Notes: generated by a model not told the origin, from the letters alone. Positions 1-8,619 are shown, counted from the stretch's first letter. The stretch: 64,000 nt of DNA from Sporosarcina sp. FSL K6-1522 (GCF_038622445.1 NZ_CP152019.1:2888501-2952500); one strand, 5' to 3'. A program made the numbers and translations.

Positions 1-614
1 TCTTTGAGCAAATAGAACAGGATAAATGGGACTGTGACAATCGCAAGAATAAAGCCTGTAAATGCAGAGATGAACGATGTCAATCCGCTTGCAATTCCTC
101 CTATTGTATCCGTGAAAAATTTACCGATATCCCCTTGCCCGGTTTCCAGAATCGTCATCACATTTATGTCTAAGCTTTCATAATAGGAAGCGAAAATGGA
201 AGTGCGCAACAGCCCGTCGATTTGTAACACCAGTTGGCTAAAGTATGTCGGAAATTCTTCCACCAGATTATGAAACTGCGACTTTAAAAACGGTAAGACA
301 AGAAAAACAAGTAACGTGATGATACCAATTGCGCCGACAAAGAGAATCAGAATTCCCCAAACACGTGGAATGCGTGCTTTTTCCAGCAAGCGCAAAATGG
401 GACGTAGTAAATAATATGCGATGGTTGCCAGAATGACAGGTAGCACAACCGTCGAGAAAAAGACTGTAATCGGATAAAAAATGAAGGATACTCGATTGAA
501 AACTAAGATGATTAAGCCAATCAATAAAATCGAGACCAGGACAAACAATGTGCTTCGTCCACCTAGAAATCGGATTACATTTGAGGTTGTGCCTTGTTCT
601 TTTGATGATTTCAT
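1..614 (-). CDS. AI-2E family transporter (3' end outside window)
   Basis: Polytopic membrane protein of the AI-2E permease family; members are exporters or ion antiporters of varied and often unknown substrate, so no substrate is assigned. About 204 N-terminal residues are visible. They begin MKSSKEQGTTSNVIRF and hold hydrophobic stretches at about residues 22-41, 47-70 and 85-108, followed by the long hydrophilic segment typical of the family and a further membrane helix at the cut edge. The start at 614 is preceded by a GGGA ribosome site. The full protein would be about 350-400 residues. The next gene upstream in transcription order is the LCP gene, also on the minus strand, with a 31-nt gap, so co-transcription is plausible. 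Confidence 0.85.
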   Translation of the reverse strand, partial: MKSSKEQGTTSNVIRFLGGRSTLFVLVSILLIGLIILVFNRVSFIFYPITVFFSTVVLPVILATIAYYLLRPILRLLEKARIPRVWGILILFVGAIGIITLLVFLVLPFLKSQFHNLVEEFPTYFSQLVLQIDGLLRTSIFASYYESLDINVMTILETGQGDIGKFFTDTIGGIASGLTSFISAFTGFILAIVTVPFILFYLLK

Positions 615-645
615 TCGAATTCCCTACTTCCCTCAAATTAGTACC

Positions 646-1605
646 TTACTCTAATTGCATGTTTAGAAATTGCGCAATTGCTTCTTTATTGCGCTCGGTA
701 TCTACTTCAATGACAGAGCCAGCGTGTGCATACGAATTGAAGGAATACGAACCTTCCACCGGCACAGTCATCGTTTCCACATCGGCCCCTTTTTTCAGCA
801 ATAAGGAGATAGCACGTGAAATCTCATCTTTGGCTGTTAAATCGGTCTTAATGTACCCAGATAGTGCACCTGCTAGCTTTGGCATATGTGCAATCATTTC
901 AGGCTTCATCGCTTCTGTTTTCATGGCAGTAATTACTTCTTGTTGCCTTGCAACGCGTCCGAAATCTCCTTCTGCATCAGCACGAAAACGTGCGTAACCA
1001 AGCAATTCTTTACCATTTAACGACTGCTTGCCTGGCAATAACGTAACGCCAATTTTTTCGGACATTTCTTTTTTTACATCGACTTCAACACCACTGGGAA
1101 ATGCGATATCGATAATTGATTCAAAGTTTTGGAAGTCCACGATGGCATAATGATGAATCGGAACACCAAACATCCCTGTCAATGTGTCCTTGGCGGTTTG
1201 CACGCCACCAAGATAATACGCTGTATTTAACTTATATGGCTTATAGCCCGGAATGTCTGCATAAATGTCACGCATGAATGAGATCACACGCATCGTCCCT
1301 TCATTCTTGTCCCAAGACAAGACCATCATCGTATCTGTCCGAGACCTACTGCTCCCATCATTATCTGCACCAAGTAGTAAATAATTTTCCACCGATGTGT
1401 ATTTAGGATCAATCGCGTCCCCTTTGAATGCACCCGGCTCAATCATATTTTCTTTTGCTAGTGCTTTTCCTGCATGATATTGTGCATATGAATAGAGCCC
1501 TGCTCCGATAAAGCACAGTACAGCTATTGTAAAAACAACCCGGCCAATACGAAGTTTTTTCTTTCTTCTTCTTTTGGGAACAGGTCCTTCATAATGATCT
1601 TCCAT
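646..1605 (-). CDS. LytR-CpsA-Psr (LCP) family cell-wall glycopolymer ligase
   Basis: LCP proteins transfer undecaprenyl-linked anionic polymers such as teichoic acids to peptidoglycan, working on the outer face of the membrane. The 319-residue protein has a basic N-terminus (RRRKKK), one membrane helix at about residues 20-41 and an extracellular LCP domain. Family signatures are visible: LLLGAD, SRSRTDTMMVLSWD, then RDIYADIPGY, and YARFRADAEGDFGR near residue 205. The arginines and acidic residues in these blocks bind the pyrophosphate lipid and Mg2+ in studied relatives. Length is normal for the family. It could be a TagT/U/V-type enzyme; the exact polymer cannot be told from sequence. Confidence 0.93.
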   Translation of the reverse strand: MEDHYEGPVPKRRRKKKLRIGRVVFTIAVLCFIGAGLYSYAQYHAGKALAKENMIEPGAFKGDAIDPKYTSVENYLLLGADNDGSSRSRTDTMMVLSWDKNEGTMRVISFMRDIYADIPGYKPYKLNTAYYLGGVQTAKDTLTGMFGVPIHHYAIVDFQNFESIIDIAFPSGVEVDVKKEMSEKIGVTLLPGKQSLNGKELLGYARFRADAEGDFGRVARQQEVITAMKTEAMKPEMIAHMPKLAGALSGYIKTDLTAKDEISRAISLLLKKGADVETMTVPVEGSYSFNSYAHAGSVIEVDTERNKEAIAQFLNMQLE

Positions 1606-1790
1606 TAACGAATTCCTCCAAAAAATAATCTCCCTATTAGGACGAACAGGAAGTCACTTAGTTGCATTTTGTTATTATACCATGACAATCCAGTCTAGAT
1701 AAAATAATGGCATTCATGACATTTCCCTATGCCACTTACGCTTACTTTGCATATGCTACACAGATGTCCTCGCGAAAGGGGGTGTAAACT

Positions 1791-1889
1791 ATGGGACGCG
1801 AATGTTATGGTGGTTCAAATAACTCATTTGCATTGATTGTTGTATTGTTCATTTTATTAATTATCATCGGCGCAAGCTTTATTTACTAA
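1791..1889 (+). CDS. YjcZ family sporulation peptide (32 aa)
   Basis: A 32-residue peptide, MGRECYGGSNNSFALIVVLF continuing through a hydrophobic tail ending ASFIY. It matches the YjcZ-type sporulation peptides: a short Gly/Cys/Tyr-containing head, the SFALIVVLFILLIIIGASF core and almost nothing after it. Members are made during sporulation in Bacillaceae and are thought to sit in a membrane or in the spore; biochemical function is unknown. A strong ribosome site (AAAGGGGGTG) lies 6-8 nt upstream of the ATG. The gene stands alone between divergent LCP and msrA regions and is followed by a hairpin at 1946-1978. Confidence 0.85.
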   Translation: MGRECYGGSNNSFALIVVLFILLIIIGASFIY

Positions 1890-1945
1890 TAAATATCCTA
1901 ATAAAAAACAGCTAATCGAATAGCGACCGCTCACTGGTGCCCTCT

Positions 1946-1978
1946 GCAGTAAGAGTGCCTTATAAGGGCTCTTACTGC
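1946..1978 (+). terminator. Hairpin downstream of the YjcZ gene
   Basis: Ten-base inverted repeat GCAGTAAGAG / CTCTTACTGC around a short loop. Only a weak T run follows, so termination is likely but not certain. Confidence 0.45.
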
Positions 1979-2070
1979 TTACGTATGAATACTATTCCCA
2001 TGATTCTGCCTATGGTACAATCGGAGTAAGTAGATAATGAAAGGCGTTGTTCAATTTGAGTGAAATAACT

Positions 2071-2586
2071 ATGGAAAAAGCCGCATTTGCTGGCGGTTGT
2101 TTCTGGTGCATGGTAAAACCCTTTAAAGAATGGGATGGTATTTATGACGTAGTATCTGGTTATATGGGTGGACATGTTGAAAATCCTACATATGAAGACG
2201 TTAAAAAAGGCGACACCGGTCATTTGGAGGTTGTCGAAATTACGTTCAATCCCACTGTTTTCCCTTATGAAAAATTGCTGGAGGTGTTTTGGCAACAAAT
2301 TGATCCTACGGATGCAGAAGGACAATTCCAAGATCGCGGTCATTCGTATTCAACAGCCATTTTCTATTATTCAGATGAGCAGCAGAAAACGGCGGAACAG
2401 TCCAAGAAACAACTGGACACAAGTGGGATGTTCTCCAAACCAATCGTGACACCTATCCGTGCGGCTGAAACATTTTACCGTGCAGAAGAGTACCATCAAG
2501 ACTATTATGTGAAAGAACAAGAACACTATGAAGAAGATCGTGCACGTTCCGGGCGGGATGAATTTATTGAAAGCCATTGGACATGA
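2071..2586 (+). CDS. msrA: Peptide-methionine (S)-S-oxide reductase MsrA, stand-alone copy
   Basis: Reduces the S epimer of methionine sulfoxide in oxidised proteins, in the cytoplasm, with thioredoxin as electron donor. The catalytic motif GGCFWCMV is near the N-terminus, and the family blocks [23 protein letters not shown] and EEYHQDYY follow. The 171-residue form starting at ATG 2071 begins [13 protein letters not shown]. In-frame TTG codons at 2047 and 2056 are alternative starts; AAAGG at 2040-2044 is about 11 nt before the second, so the start is uncertain by up to eight residues. It stands alone, unlike the second MsrA at 34170-34700 which is paired with MsrB. A long hairpin at 2616-2666 closes the unit. 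Confidence 0.93.
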   Translation: MEKAAFAGGCFWCMVKPFKEWDGIYDVVSGYMGGHVENPTYEDVKKGDTGHLEVVEITFNPTVFPYEKLLEVFWQQIDPTDAEGQFQDRGHSYSTAIFYYSDEQQKTAEQSKKQLDTSGMFSKPIVTPIRAAETFYRAEEYHQDYYVKEQEHYEEDRARSGRDEFIESHWT

Positions 2587-2615
2587 TTCATTATAGTAAA
2601 GAAATGATTTTATAA

Positions 2616-2666
2616 AAAGTGCCTGATTCTCAACCTATTTTGCATAGGTTGAGAATCAGGCACTTT
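2616..2666. terminator. Perfect 23-bp hairpin, bidirectional terminator
   Basis: Arms at 2616-2638 and 2644-2666 are perfect reverse complements with a 5-nt loop (TTTGC). It lies exactly between the convergent msrA and hydrolase genes and would serve both. Confidence 0.8.
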
Positions 2667-2669
2667 ATA

Positions 2670-3479
2670 TTATAAAGCGATTTTTCCATGATAAGCAACC
2701 TCATCTTCAAGCCATTCAATGGAAGTTTTGAATAATTCATTTTCAAATGTATAACTGGAAAACGTGTGATTTGCATGCTTAATATAATGGACGTTTGCAG
2801 ATTCATGTCCCGACCTTTGGTGCAATGATGCCAAATAGCGAGCAGCGTGTTCTTTTGGAATATCTTCGTCCTCTTGCGCATGAATAATCAAAGCCGCCTC
2901 TTTAAAGAAGCGAATTGCTTCAAGCGGATGATGATTTTTCAAATCTGTTAAAAAGGTCTGACTCACGTAAAATCCGTGATAATCGACTTTCCCATTCACT
3001 GCTGCGTCTTCCACAGCTTGTTTCCCTAAAATAGTTGTAATATCCTCATACGGCTTGCCGACTGGCGACCATAAGATTAGCTTGCGAATGCGATCATCTG
3101 TTGCTGCCGTTAGGGAAGCGACTGCCCCACCAAGACTATGACCGATTAGAATGATATTATTTTCATCCACATGTGGCAAAGCTGATACATAATCGAGCAC
3201 TGCCTGCACCTCGCCTAACTGACGTGTAACCGTCACATCTGCATAATCGCCATCACTTTCCCCGCAGCCACTAAAATCAAAACGAAACACCCCATAACCT
3301 TTCTCCGTAAACTGCCGTGCCGCCTTCACAAAAAGTCGATGTTCACCAACCTTATTGCCAATAAAGCCATGTAGTAAAATAATCAGTGGCACTTTCCCAT
3401 GAACCGCTTTTTCAGGAAGATGTAGCGCACCTGAAAGAAATCCTGTATGTGCATAAACTGAAATCGCTGTATTTGTCAT
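2670..3479 (-). CDS. Alpha/beta hydrolase
   Basis: Predicted cytoplasmic serine hydrolase of the alpha/beta fold; substrate unknown (esterase/acylaminoacyl-peptidase-like). The oxyanion segment LLHGFIGNKVGEH, the nucleophile elbow GHSLGG, an acidic residue in IIHAQEDEDIP and a late histidine in IKHANHTFSS form the expected Ser-Asp-His order over 269 residues. The start at 3479 (MTNTAISVYAH) is chosen because GAAAGGGTG lies 6-8 nt upstream; a longer version from 3503 would place the ribosome site inside the coding region. No operon partner: the divergent or next gene is separated by a hairpin at 3572-3614. Confidence 0.88.
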   Translation of the reverse strand: MTNTAISVYAHTGFLSGALHLPEKAVHGKVPLIILLHGFIGNKVGEHRLFVKAARQFTEKGYGVFRFDFSGCGESDGDYADVTVTRQLGEVQAVLDYVSALPHVDENNIILIGHSLGGAVASLTAATDDRIRKLILWSPVGKPYEDITTILGKQAVEDAAVNGKVDYHGFYVSQTFLTDLKNHHPLEAIRFFKEAALIIHAQEDEDIPKEHAARYLASLHQRSGHESANVHYIKHANHTFSSYTFENELFKTSIEWLEDEVAYHGKIAL

Positions 3480-3571
3480 CGTAAACACCCTTTCAATGTT
3501 CATAATAAATTAAACATATCTAATTACTAGGTATTATACGTATGGAATATATATAAGTCAATAAACAAAAA

Positions 3572-3614
3572 ATGTCTAGTTCAAAACAACTTGAAGTCGT
3601 TTTGAACTAGACAT
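3572..3614. terminator. Hairpin terminator after the MFS gene
   Basis: Sixteen perfectly paired bases (ATGTCTAGTTCAAAAC and its complement), extended past one mismatch, immediately after the stop of the minus-strand MFS gene at 3627. Confidence 0.7.
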
Positions 3615-3626
3615 CTAGGATACTCC

Positions 3627-4817
3627 TCATTCTTTTTTATCGCCAATTAAAAATGTCAAAACCACCATCAGAACATACAGCCCCACCATAATGCTAAATG
3701 TATACGTATGATTCGCAGTCCAATCGTAAACCAGTGCTATGAGGAGCGGTAACAGTCCTCCCATAATGAATCCACCGGTTTGCATCATTGCGGTCCATGC
3801 CCCCGCTTCTTCAGCGGTTTCTGTCTCGTCAAGCGGCAATAGCAACGCCACTGGGAATAAACCCCCGAGCGGAATCCCCATTAGCACGGCCCCAATCCAC
3901 ATCAGTGAATGATTGCCTGTCCAGAACAACCCGAGCGACAGCATCCCAGCTAGTAGCATAAATAAGAGCCAAAATTTCCGTGCCGGGAATTGTTGCATCA
4001 GTTGCGGTAATAAGATATTTAGAAAAATCTGGATAGTAGTCATAATGCTAAGAAGCGTCCCCGCCTGTAATAGCGTCATGCCCGCTGCCATCGCAATGGG
4101 TGCAAGCCATGTAATGATTGAAAAGAAAGCCGATGACTGCAAGCCGAAAAAGAGTAAAAAGAGCCAGGCTTTTCGCGATTTCCACGGAGATTTCATCTTT
4201 TCCCGCTGATTTTTCACGACAACAGGAGGCAATTGTTGCACGGTTATTTGTGCTCTCATTGCAAACAACCACGCTACCAACCCAATCAGAGCCAGTACAG
4301 ACCAAATGCTGAGTGCAAACAAGTATGATCCTGTAGCCTCAAAAAATACGGCCGTCAATCCCGCGCTGGTTGCCGAACCAACACCCATTCCGAATGAATA
4401 GACACCGATGATGGATGCGGCTCGATCAGGGAAATTTTGTTTAATCATTGCTGAAAGAAGTGGACCCATCACAGCAATCGCAATTCCAATAAGGAAGGCC
4501 GTACCAATGAGTACTGGAAAACCGGGGATAAAACCTCGCAAAGCAGTTACAATCCCAACGAGGAGAATCATTGTCAGCATCGTTCGATATAAGCCGTATT
4601 TCCGATTCAAAAACGGCGCTAACGTCGCGAATACGCCCATACAAATAACCGGAATCGCTGTCAGTAAACTGACTTGCGCATTAGATAGCGATAACTGCTC
4701 TCGAATGGTATCCAACATCGGTCCAATCGATGTAATCGCTGGTCGCATGTTAATGGATAATGCAAAAATAGTGAAAATCATAAGAACCGTATTTCTTCTA
4801 TGTAGTTGTTTCGTCAT
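3627..4817 (-). CDS. MFS transporter, CynX/NimT type
   Basis: Twelve-helix major facilitator permease of 396 residues. The N-terminal signature ALSINMRPAITSIGPML and the following QLSLSNAQVSLLTAIPVICMG block are typical of the CynX/NimT subgroup, which includes cyanate and 2-nitroimidazole transporters and many members of unknown substrate. It starts at ATG 4817 with GAAAGGAC just upstream. It is transcribed alone and ends in the hairpin at 3572-3614. Immediately upstream, on the same strand, is the broken gene 4875-5313. The substrate cannot be predicted from the context. Confidence 0.88.
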   Translation of the reverse strand: MTKQLHRRNTVLMIFTIFALSINMRPAITSIGPMLDTIREQLSLSNAQVSLLTAIPVICMGVFATLAPFLNRKYGLYRTMLTMILLVGIVTALRGFIPGFPVLIGTAFLIGIAIAVMGPLLSAMIKQNFPDRAASIIGVYSFGMGVGSATSAGLTAVFFEATGSYLFALSIWSVLALIGLVAWLFAMRAQITVQQLPPVVVKNQREKMKSPWKSRKAWLFLLFFGLQSSAFFSIITWLAPIAMAAGMTLLQAGTLLSIMTTIQIFLNILLPQLMQQFPARKFWLLFMLLAGMLSLGLFWTGNHSLMWIGAVLMGIPLGGLFPVALLLPLDETETAEEAGAWTAMMQTGGFIMGGLLPLLIALVYDWTANHTYTFSIMVGLYVLMVVLTFLIGDKKE

Positions 4818-4874
4818 GTATACAGTCCTTTCAGTGATAGTACTCGATTTTAAGTCTAACCTTAGGGAGAGGTC

Positions 4875-5313
4875 CTATTCCCCATTCAACAACTCATTAG
4901 CAACTTCATTTTTGCTATCTATTAGCCGTATTTTTCCCGCAATTCTCCTAGCCTCTTCATCACTCACGACCTTATCAGGAACACTGTTCAAGAATAATAA
5001 GTTTTCCAACTAGGAGATATCCTGCTCATTCGTTAGTTCCACAGCTTTTTTAGCGTGATACAAAGCGGATACATAGGCCCCTTCAATATGACATAATGGC
5101 TGGGATAACAGGAGATACGCCAAATCATGAAGCCTTGCACACTTATCTGCTGACAATGAAAGTGTAATTAGTGATTTCACTGTTATCAAAAGCAATTTCT
5201 AACAAATTGGCATGAAACGTATGAAAGTCCATATGCTTATATAAATCTTGTGCTTTATCAAAATCACCCGAGTTTATATACTTTTCTAGCCCCTGCATAC
5301 TCTTCAGCTCCAT
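4875..5313 (-). pseudogene. Broken gene for a small helical (TPR-like) conserved protein
   Basis: Three conceptual pieces read in order on the minus strand: MELKSMQGLEKYINSGDFDK... to NYTFIV, then ADKCARLHDLAYLLLSQPLCHIEGAY... to NEQDIS, then LENLLFLNSVPDKVVSDEEA... to LLNGE. Together they make a protein of about 145 residues resembling a conserved Bacillaceae protein of unknown function. Between pieces one and two the frame shifts near 5150 (AGCAGATAAG; a small deletion between AGC repeats would explain it). Between two and three the frame is kept but a TAG stands at 5010-5012. Both lesions inactivate the gene. Confidence 0.75.
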
Positions 5314-5513
5314 GTCTTCTTTTGTGTATCTAAGAGAATGTACGTCCACTTCTACATTTATAGCATCTCGTTGTCATAGCCGCAATTTATATTAAATTAA
5401 TTAATTATTTCATGCTATAATACTTACATATTTCACTTGAACAAATAAAAAATTCCCTGGTGAATGTTATGCGTTTGGGAAGTGATCTATGTAAAAGTAA
5501 GGAGGTGCGTTCA

Positions 5514-5690
5514 GTGGAATTATTAGCGCTTGTACCATTCCTATTAATGTTTGTGATTTATCTCGCAGTTATCGGCTTTACGATTTGGTTTGCAATCAGT
5601 TTGATTAATGTTAATAAGCAACGCAACGTATTGCTAAAAGAAATCTCAAACAAACTACGCGGGGACGAATTTAAGCCAAAAGAGGAGTGA
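5514..5690 (+). CDS. Small membrane protein (58 aa)
   Basis: Starts at GTG 5514 directly after a near-perfect AAGGAGGTG ribosome site 5 nt away; a longer in-frame version from 5460 has no comparable site. The product, VELLALVPFLLMFVIYLAVI and onward, has one long hydrophobic stretch at about residues 3-31 and then a charged tail (NKQRNVLLKEISNKLRGDE). It looks like a single-pass or re-entrant small membrane protein with a cytoplasmic tail. I do not recognise a named family. It is monocistronic in appearance and divergent from the pseudogene 4875-5313. Confidence 0.7.
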   Translation: MELLALVPFLLMFVIYLAVIGFTIWFAISLINVNKQRNVLLKEISNKLRGDEFKPKEE

Positions 5691-5784
5691 TGTGCGGTTA
5701 TGAGTAATAATACAACACTCCCGAGCCTTGATACCGAGTCGAATGGGAAGCAATGCACTGGGCCTGGGCTTAGATTCACAGGAA

Positions 5785-5822
5785 AAAGGTTCAAAAACAA
5801 TTTTTAATTGTTCTGAACCTTT
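5785..5822. terminator. Interrupted hairpin
   Basis: AAAGGTTC...ACAAT / ATTGT...GAACCTTT can pair with internal mismatches. It lies about 95 nt after the small membrane gene. A 35-codon ORF at 5700-5807 with a poorly spaced ribosome site runs into it and is not called. Confidence 0.4.
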
Positions 5823-5998
5823 CAGCCTACTAATATGTTAGCATTATAGACCTTGTCCCACAAATCGAGACAATCGTATAGATATGCAGCTTATTGGAAA
5901 TAGGTGGTCTTTCTTTTATCATAAAATCTTGTAGATATGAACTTAGTGCTTGGCCTACTATACAACATACGCCGGCATCTTTCATTAGACATGTAGAA

Positions 5999-6415
5999 TT
6001 ACATGAAAGGGATGTCTAACTCCATAAGTTCCTTTTGGTTAAATGTTAAACCAGGCAGGGTGAAAGTTCCTGCATCGATTGCAAACGTATTAGCAATGAC
6101 ATTTGGACTTCCTGGATGAAAGATTCGAACTTCATAGTGGAATGCGGTAACGTTTTGACTTAAATTGACATGCCGGTTTGGTAAAAGTGTAACTAATTGA
6201 TTGAGCAATACTACCGGTGCACCACTATTCCAGTTAATAACTTGTACTCTTACTTCAAAAGTTTCAGTCGGGTCAAAGTTTGCGACTTCGATATGAGCTG
6301 CTGTTTGATCAGCAACCGTATTTAACACACCTGTTGTTAAAACCATACGCTTGAATTTATGGTCTTGTCCACAACATTTAGGTTTTCGACATTCCCCAGA
6401 TTGAATATGACGCAT
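5999..6415 (-). CDS. Conserved protein with Cys-rich N-terminus, possible spore-surface protein
   Basis: A 138-residue protein preceded by an excellent AAAGGAGGTGAGC ribosome site. The first 17 residues (MRHIQSGECRKPKCCGQ) are Cys/basic rich. The rest reads as alternating beta strands (HIEVANFDPTETFEVRVQVI, VVLLNQLVTLLP, FHYEVRIFHP), consistent with a beta-sandwich. No signal peptide or membrane helix is seen. Short Cys-rich leaders followed by a beta domain occur in exosporium and coat proteins of Bacillus, which suggests a spore-surface role; this is inference, not recognition of a family. It is transcribed alone. Confidence 0.7.
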   Translation of the reverse strand: MRHIQSGECRKPKCCGQDHKFKRMVLTTGVLNTVADQTAAHIEVANFDPTETFEVRVQVINWNSGAPVVLLNQLVTLLPNRHVNLSQNVTAFHYEVRIFHPGSPNVIANTFAIDAGTFTLPGLTFNQKELMELDIPFM

Positions 6416-6572
6416 ATGCTCACCTCCTTTACTATTTGTTATTACTAGTGTATTAACAACAGGAGAGAGTGTTTAGGCAATCGTATAGACATTCATGAAA
6501 AATAGTTTAGTTTAGTAGGAAAAGAAAAAACGCCCATTACGGAGCGTCTAAAGTAATTTTGCAAATCAATAT

Positions 6573-6944
6573 TCAATCCTCTTTTTGAATGGCATTCATT
6601 CCCTCTAATAAAGTTTTCGCATCTGCATTCAAGTGATGTTTTACCTCTTCCCTCATCAATAGATCTGCATGATTTTTTATTGATAATTTTAGGCCTCTTA
6701 CATCAAAATTCGAGGCATATGTATTAATGGCATAAATAATATTCAATTCTTTGCGATCCAATTGAATAAACTCTTTGTCCGTATTATTTGTTAAAAAATC
6801 TAGCAATGCTCTCGCATTTCCACGGAGAAGATGCTTGTTGTCATTTAGTAAAATGAGATTCTCCTCAATATACTGTCTAGCAGTAACCAAGTTCAGATCG
6901 TCGATGTTCTTGTTGATTTTGTATGCCAGCTCTTGAATATCCAA
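6573..6944 (-). CDS. Conserved helical protein of unknown function (123 aa)
   Basis: Begins at TTG 6944, 7 nt after an AAAGGAGA ribosome site. The product (MDIQELAYKINKNIDDLNLV...) is almost wholly alpha-helical and acidic, has no signal peptide, and contains NARALLDFLTN and DAKTLLEGM, which resemble each other and may mark two helical repeats ending in a leucine-rich helix. I recall similar uncharacterised proteins in Bacillaceae but no function. It is followed by a roughly 650-nt non-coding stretch on its upstream side, which holds the left repeat of the element at 7216-10033. Confidence 0.72.
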   Translation of the reverse strand: MDIQELAYKINKNIDDLNLVTARQYIEENLILLNDNKHLLRGNARALLDFLTNNTDKEFIQLDRKELNIIYAINTYASNFDVRGLKLSIKNHADLLMREEVKHHLNADAKTLLEGMNAIQKED

Positions 6945-6959
6945 TTTAAAATCTCCTTT

Positions 6960-7215
6960 AGCTTATTTAATAATATTGTTATCGGTCAATAAATATTTTT
7001 ATTAAGCGTGTGGTGCTACGTCTCCCCATTTAACAATATTCGTCAAAGAAAGTAAATATCCTCTAATCCTGATTCGTTGTTTGGAAGGCGAGGACACTTT
7101 TCAAAAGAAACTCGATATAAAAACACTAAAAAATAATCAATGGGCTCATTATTTATTGAATTGAGGGCGTGAATTGGTGAGCTTTCATCATTTAGTCGCT
7201 CTGAATCCCGATAGA
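6960..7215. other. Intergenic stretch without a gene
   Basis: Frame open from 7006 to 7164 on the plus strand (ending KTLKNNQWAHYLLN) has no start codon with a ribosome site and may be the tail of a lost gene. Otherwise I see only AT-rich sequence and the presumed promoter area of the minus-strand gene at 6573-6944. Confidence 0.35.
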
Positions 7216-7252
7216 ATAAGCTTTCTTGCTTCTAGGTTTTATTACGTGTATA
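7216..7252. repeat. Left 37-bp direct repeat (putative attL core)
   Basis: Identical over 37 positions to 9997-10033. It holds a TTGCTT hexamer but the -10 position reads TATACG here instead of TATAAT. Confidence 0.85.
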
Positions 7253-7339
7253 CGATTTTCACAATGCATTAAACATCCTAAATCTACTATAAACCCAGTC
7301 ACTTCAACGGTTTAACGAGTTTTACATTTAATTCAATAA

Positions 7340-7402
7340 CGCAATAAAAAGTATGGTTAAGCATGTTGTTGGGGCTACATCGGGGCTGTTTTGGGGCTAA
7401 TA
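7340..7402 (+). pseudogene. Possible 3' tail of another integrase gene
   Basis: The plus-strand frame ending VVGATSGLFWG and stop lies just inside the left repeat. Its DNA (GGGGCTGTTTTGGGGCTAAT) is very close to the last codons of the integrase remnant at 9950-9968 (GGGGCTGATTTTGGGGCTAAT without the A). A plus-strand terminator at 7509-7548 follows. This suggests the end of a second, related integrase, but the piece is very short. Confidence 0.3.
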
Positions 7403-7508
7403 AAAAACGCTTGGTGGCATAATTTATTAATGGCTAGTGTTGCTATTGCAAAATACATTTATCCATTTTTTACGACCGCACATATAAATAGTTCAAGTTA
7501 AAATAATT

Positions 7509-7548
7509 GTAACAACCAACACTCAATCGAGCTGGTGGCTGTTTTTTT
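7509..7548 (+). terminator. Intrinsic terminator
   Basis: ACAACCA...CA / TG..TGGCTGT stem followed by TTTTTTT. There is no intact plus-strand gene upstream, so it probably belonged to a lost gene such as the integrase tail above. Confidence 0.55.
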
Positions 7549-7608
7549 AATCTGTTTATAACTAAACAAAAAGGACCCACTTATCATTAGCAAGCCCTTC
7601 ATGTCTAA

Positions 7609-8619
7609 TTAATATTTTTTATAAGAATAAGTCAGAAAACCGTAACTCTCACTCAAATAATCATAATAAACTATGAGCGATCCTGCATCATAAACTTCTC
7701 CCGTATTAATCACGTGATTAATAATAGAGATAAATTGTTCATAACTAATTCCAAACCAACTAGCTCTCATCTCCAGATATTCCTTAAAATCTTGTTTTCC
7801 TTCATAACCGTAACTTCTTGGGTTAAGCGTAAAATAACCTTCACTAGTTTCAGAACCAATAACATTGTGACCATTCTTTTCTTGTAATTCCTTAACTAGC
7901 CTCTCCTGTTTCGTCTTATCCCATCCAATAGGTAGTTTAATATCATCAGGATGAGGAATGTTTGGTTTCCCGTGTTCTGGTTTTTCTGGGTCCGGGTTCG
8001 GTATAATTGGTTTAAACTTGTTATCAAGCAGACGTGCCATAAATACCGCAAAATGCTGTCTCGATAAAGTAACACTCGGTCTAAATGTACCATCATCATA
8101 ACCAGTAGTAATGTTTTGTGATGCTAAAATACTTACATATTCTTTGTAACTACTCGTAGATGGTACATCCTTAAAACTAACATCTTTAGTCTTTTTTAAT
8201 CCGTAACCCTCTGATAAAATCTTTGCCATCTGCCCTCGTGTTAATGAAGCTCCTGGGTCAAAGTATTTTGATCCATTTGATGCTGTCTTACCAGATATGA
8301 TACCTAAACTGACTGCTTTAGCCACAATATCATACCCATAATCACCCGGCTTTAAATCTGTGAAGTTCGGATTTGGTGCAGTGAAATCTGTAATCCCTTT
8401 TTGGCGTAATATCATTGTGACAGCTTGTAAGCGAGTTAAATTATTTTCCGGTCTAAAAGTCCCGTCATAATAACCACGAATTATATCGCGATTAACAAGA
8501 TATGTAATCTCCTCTTTATATCCAATTACATCCGTAAAACCTGCCGCACTCGTCTTGGTTATCCCAAGTCCTGTGAATACTAGCAATATAGCAAGTAACA
8601 TTGGTAATATTCGCTTCAT
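7609..8619 (-). CDS. Secreted S-layer homology (SLH) domain protein
   Basis: A 336-residue exported protein. Residues 1-26 are a signal peptide (MKRILPMLLAILLVFTGLGI...TSAA). Three SLH domains follow: FTDVIGYKEEITYLVNRDII with GYYDGTFRPENNLTRLQA, a second ending SLTRGQMAKI, and a third with GYDDGTFRPSVTLSRQHFAV. They end near residue 200 with a Pro/His-rich linker (PNPDPEKPEHGKP). SLH triplets bind pyruvylated cell-wall polymer and anchor proteins to the wall. The C-terminal 120 residues have no domain I recognise. It lies inside the element remnant and is opposite in strand to its neighbours. A closely similar but broken SLH gene is at 50709-51391. Confidence 0.9.
   Translation of the reverse strand: MKRILPMLLAILLVFTGLGITKTSAAGFTDVIGYKEEITYLVNRDIIRGYYDGTFRPENNLTRLQAVTMILRQKGITDFTAPNPNFTDLKPGDYGYDIVAKAVSLGIISGKTASNGSKYFDPGASLTRGQMAKILSEGYGLKKTKDVSFKDVPSTSSYKEYVSILASQNITTGYDDGTFRPSVTLSRQHFAVFMARLLDNKFKPIIPNPDPEKPEHGKPNIPHPDDIKLPIGWDKTKQERLVKELQEKNGHNVIGSETSEGYFTLNPRSYGYEGKQDFKEYLEMRASWFGISYEQFISIINHVINTGEVYDAGSLIVYYDYLSESYGFLTYSYKKY

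Noticed and set aside
646..1605. A plus-strand frame 548-997 overlapping the LCP gene
   Set aside because: Antisense shadow of a clear LCP gene.
5700..5807. 35-codon ORF after the small membrane gene
   Set aside because: Ribosome site 12 nt away, low-complexity product and overlap with a hairpin.
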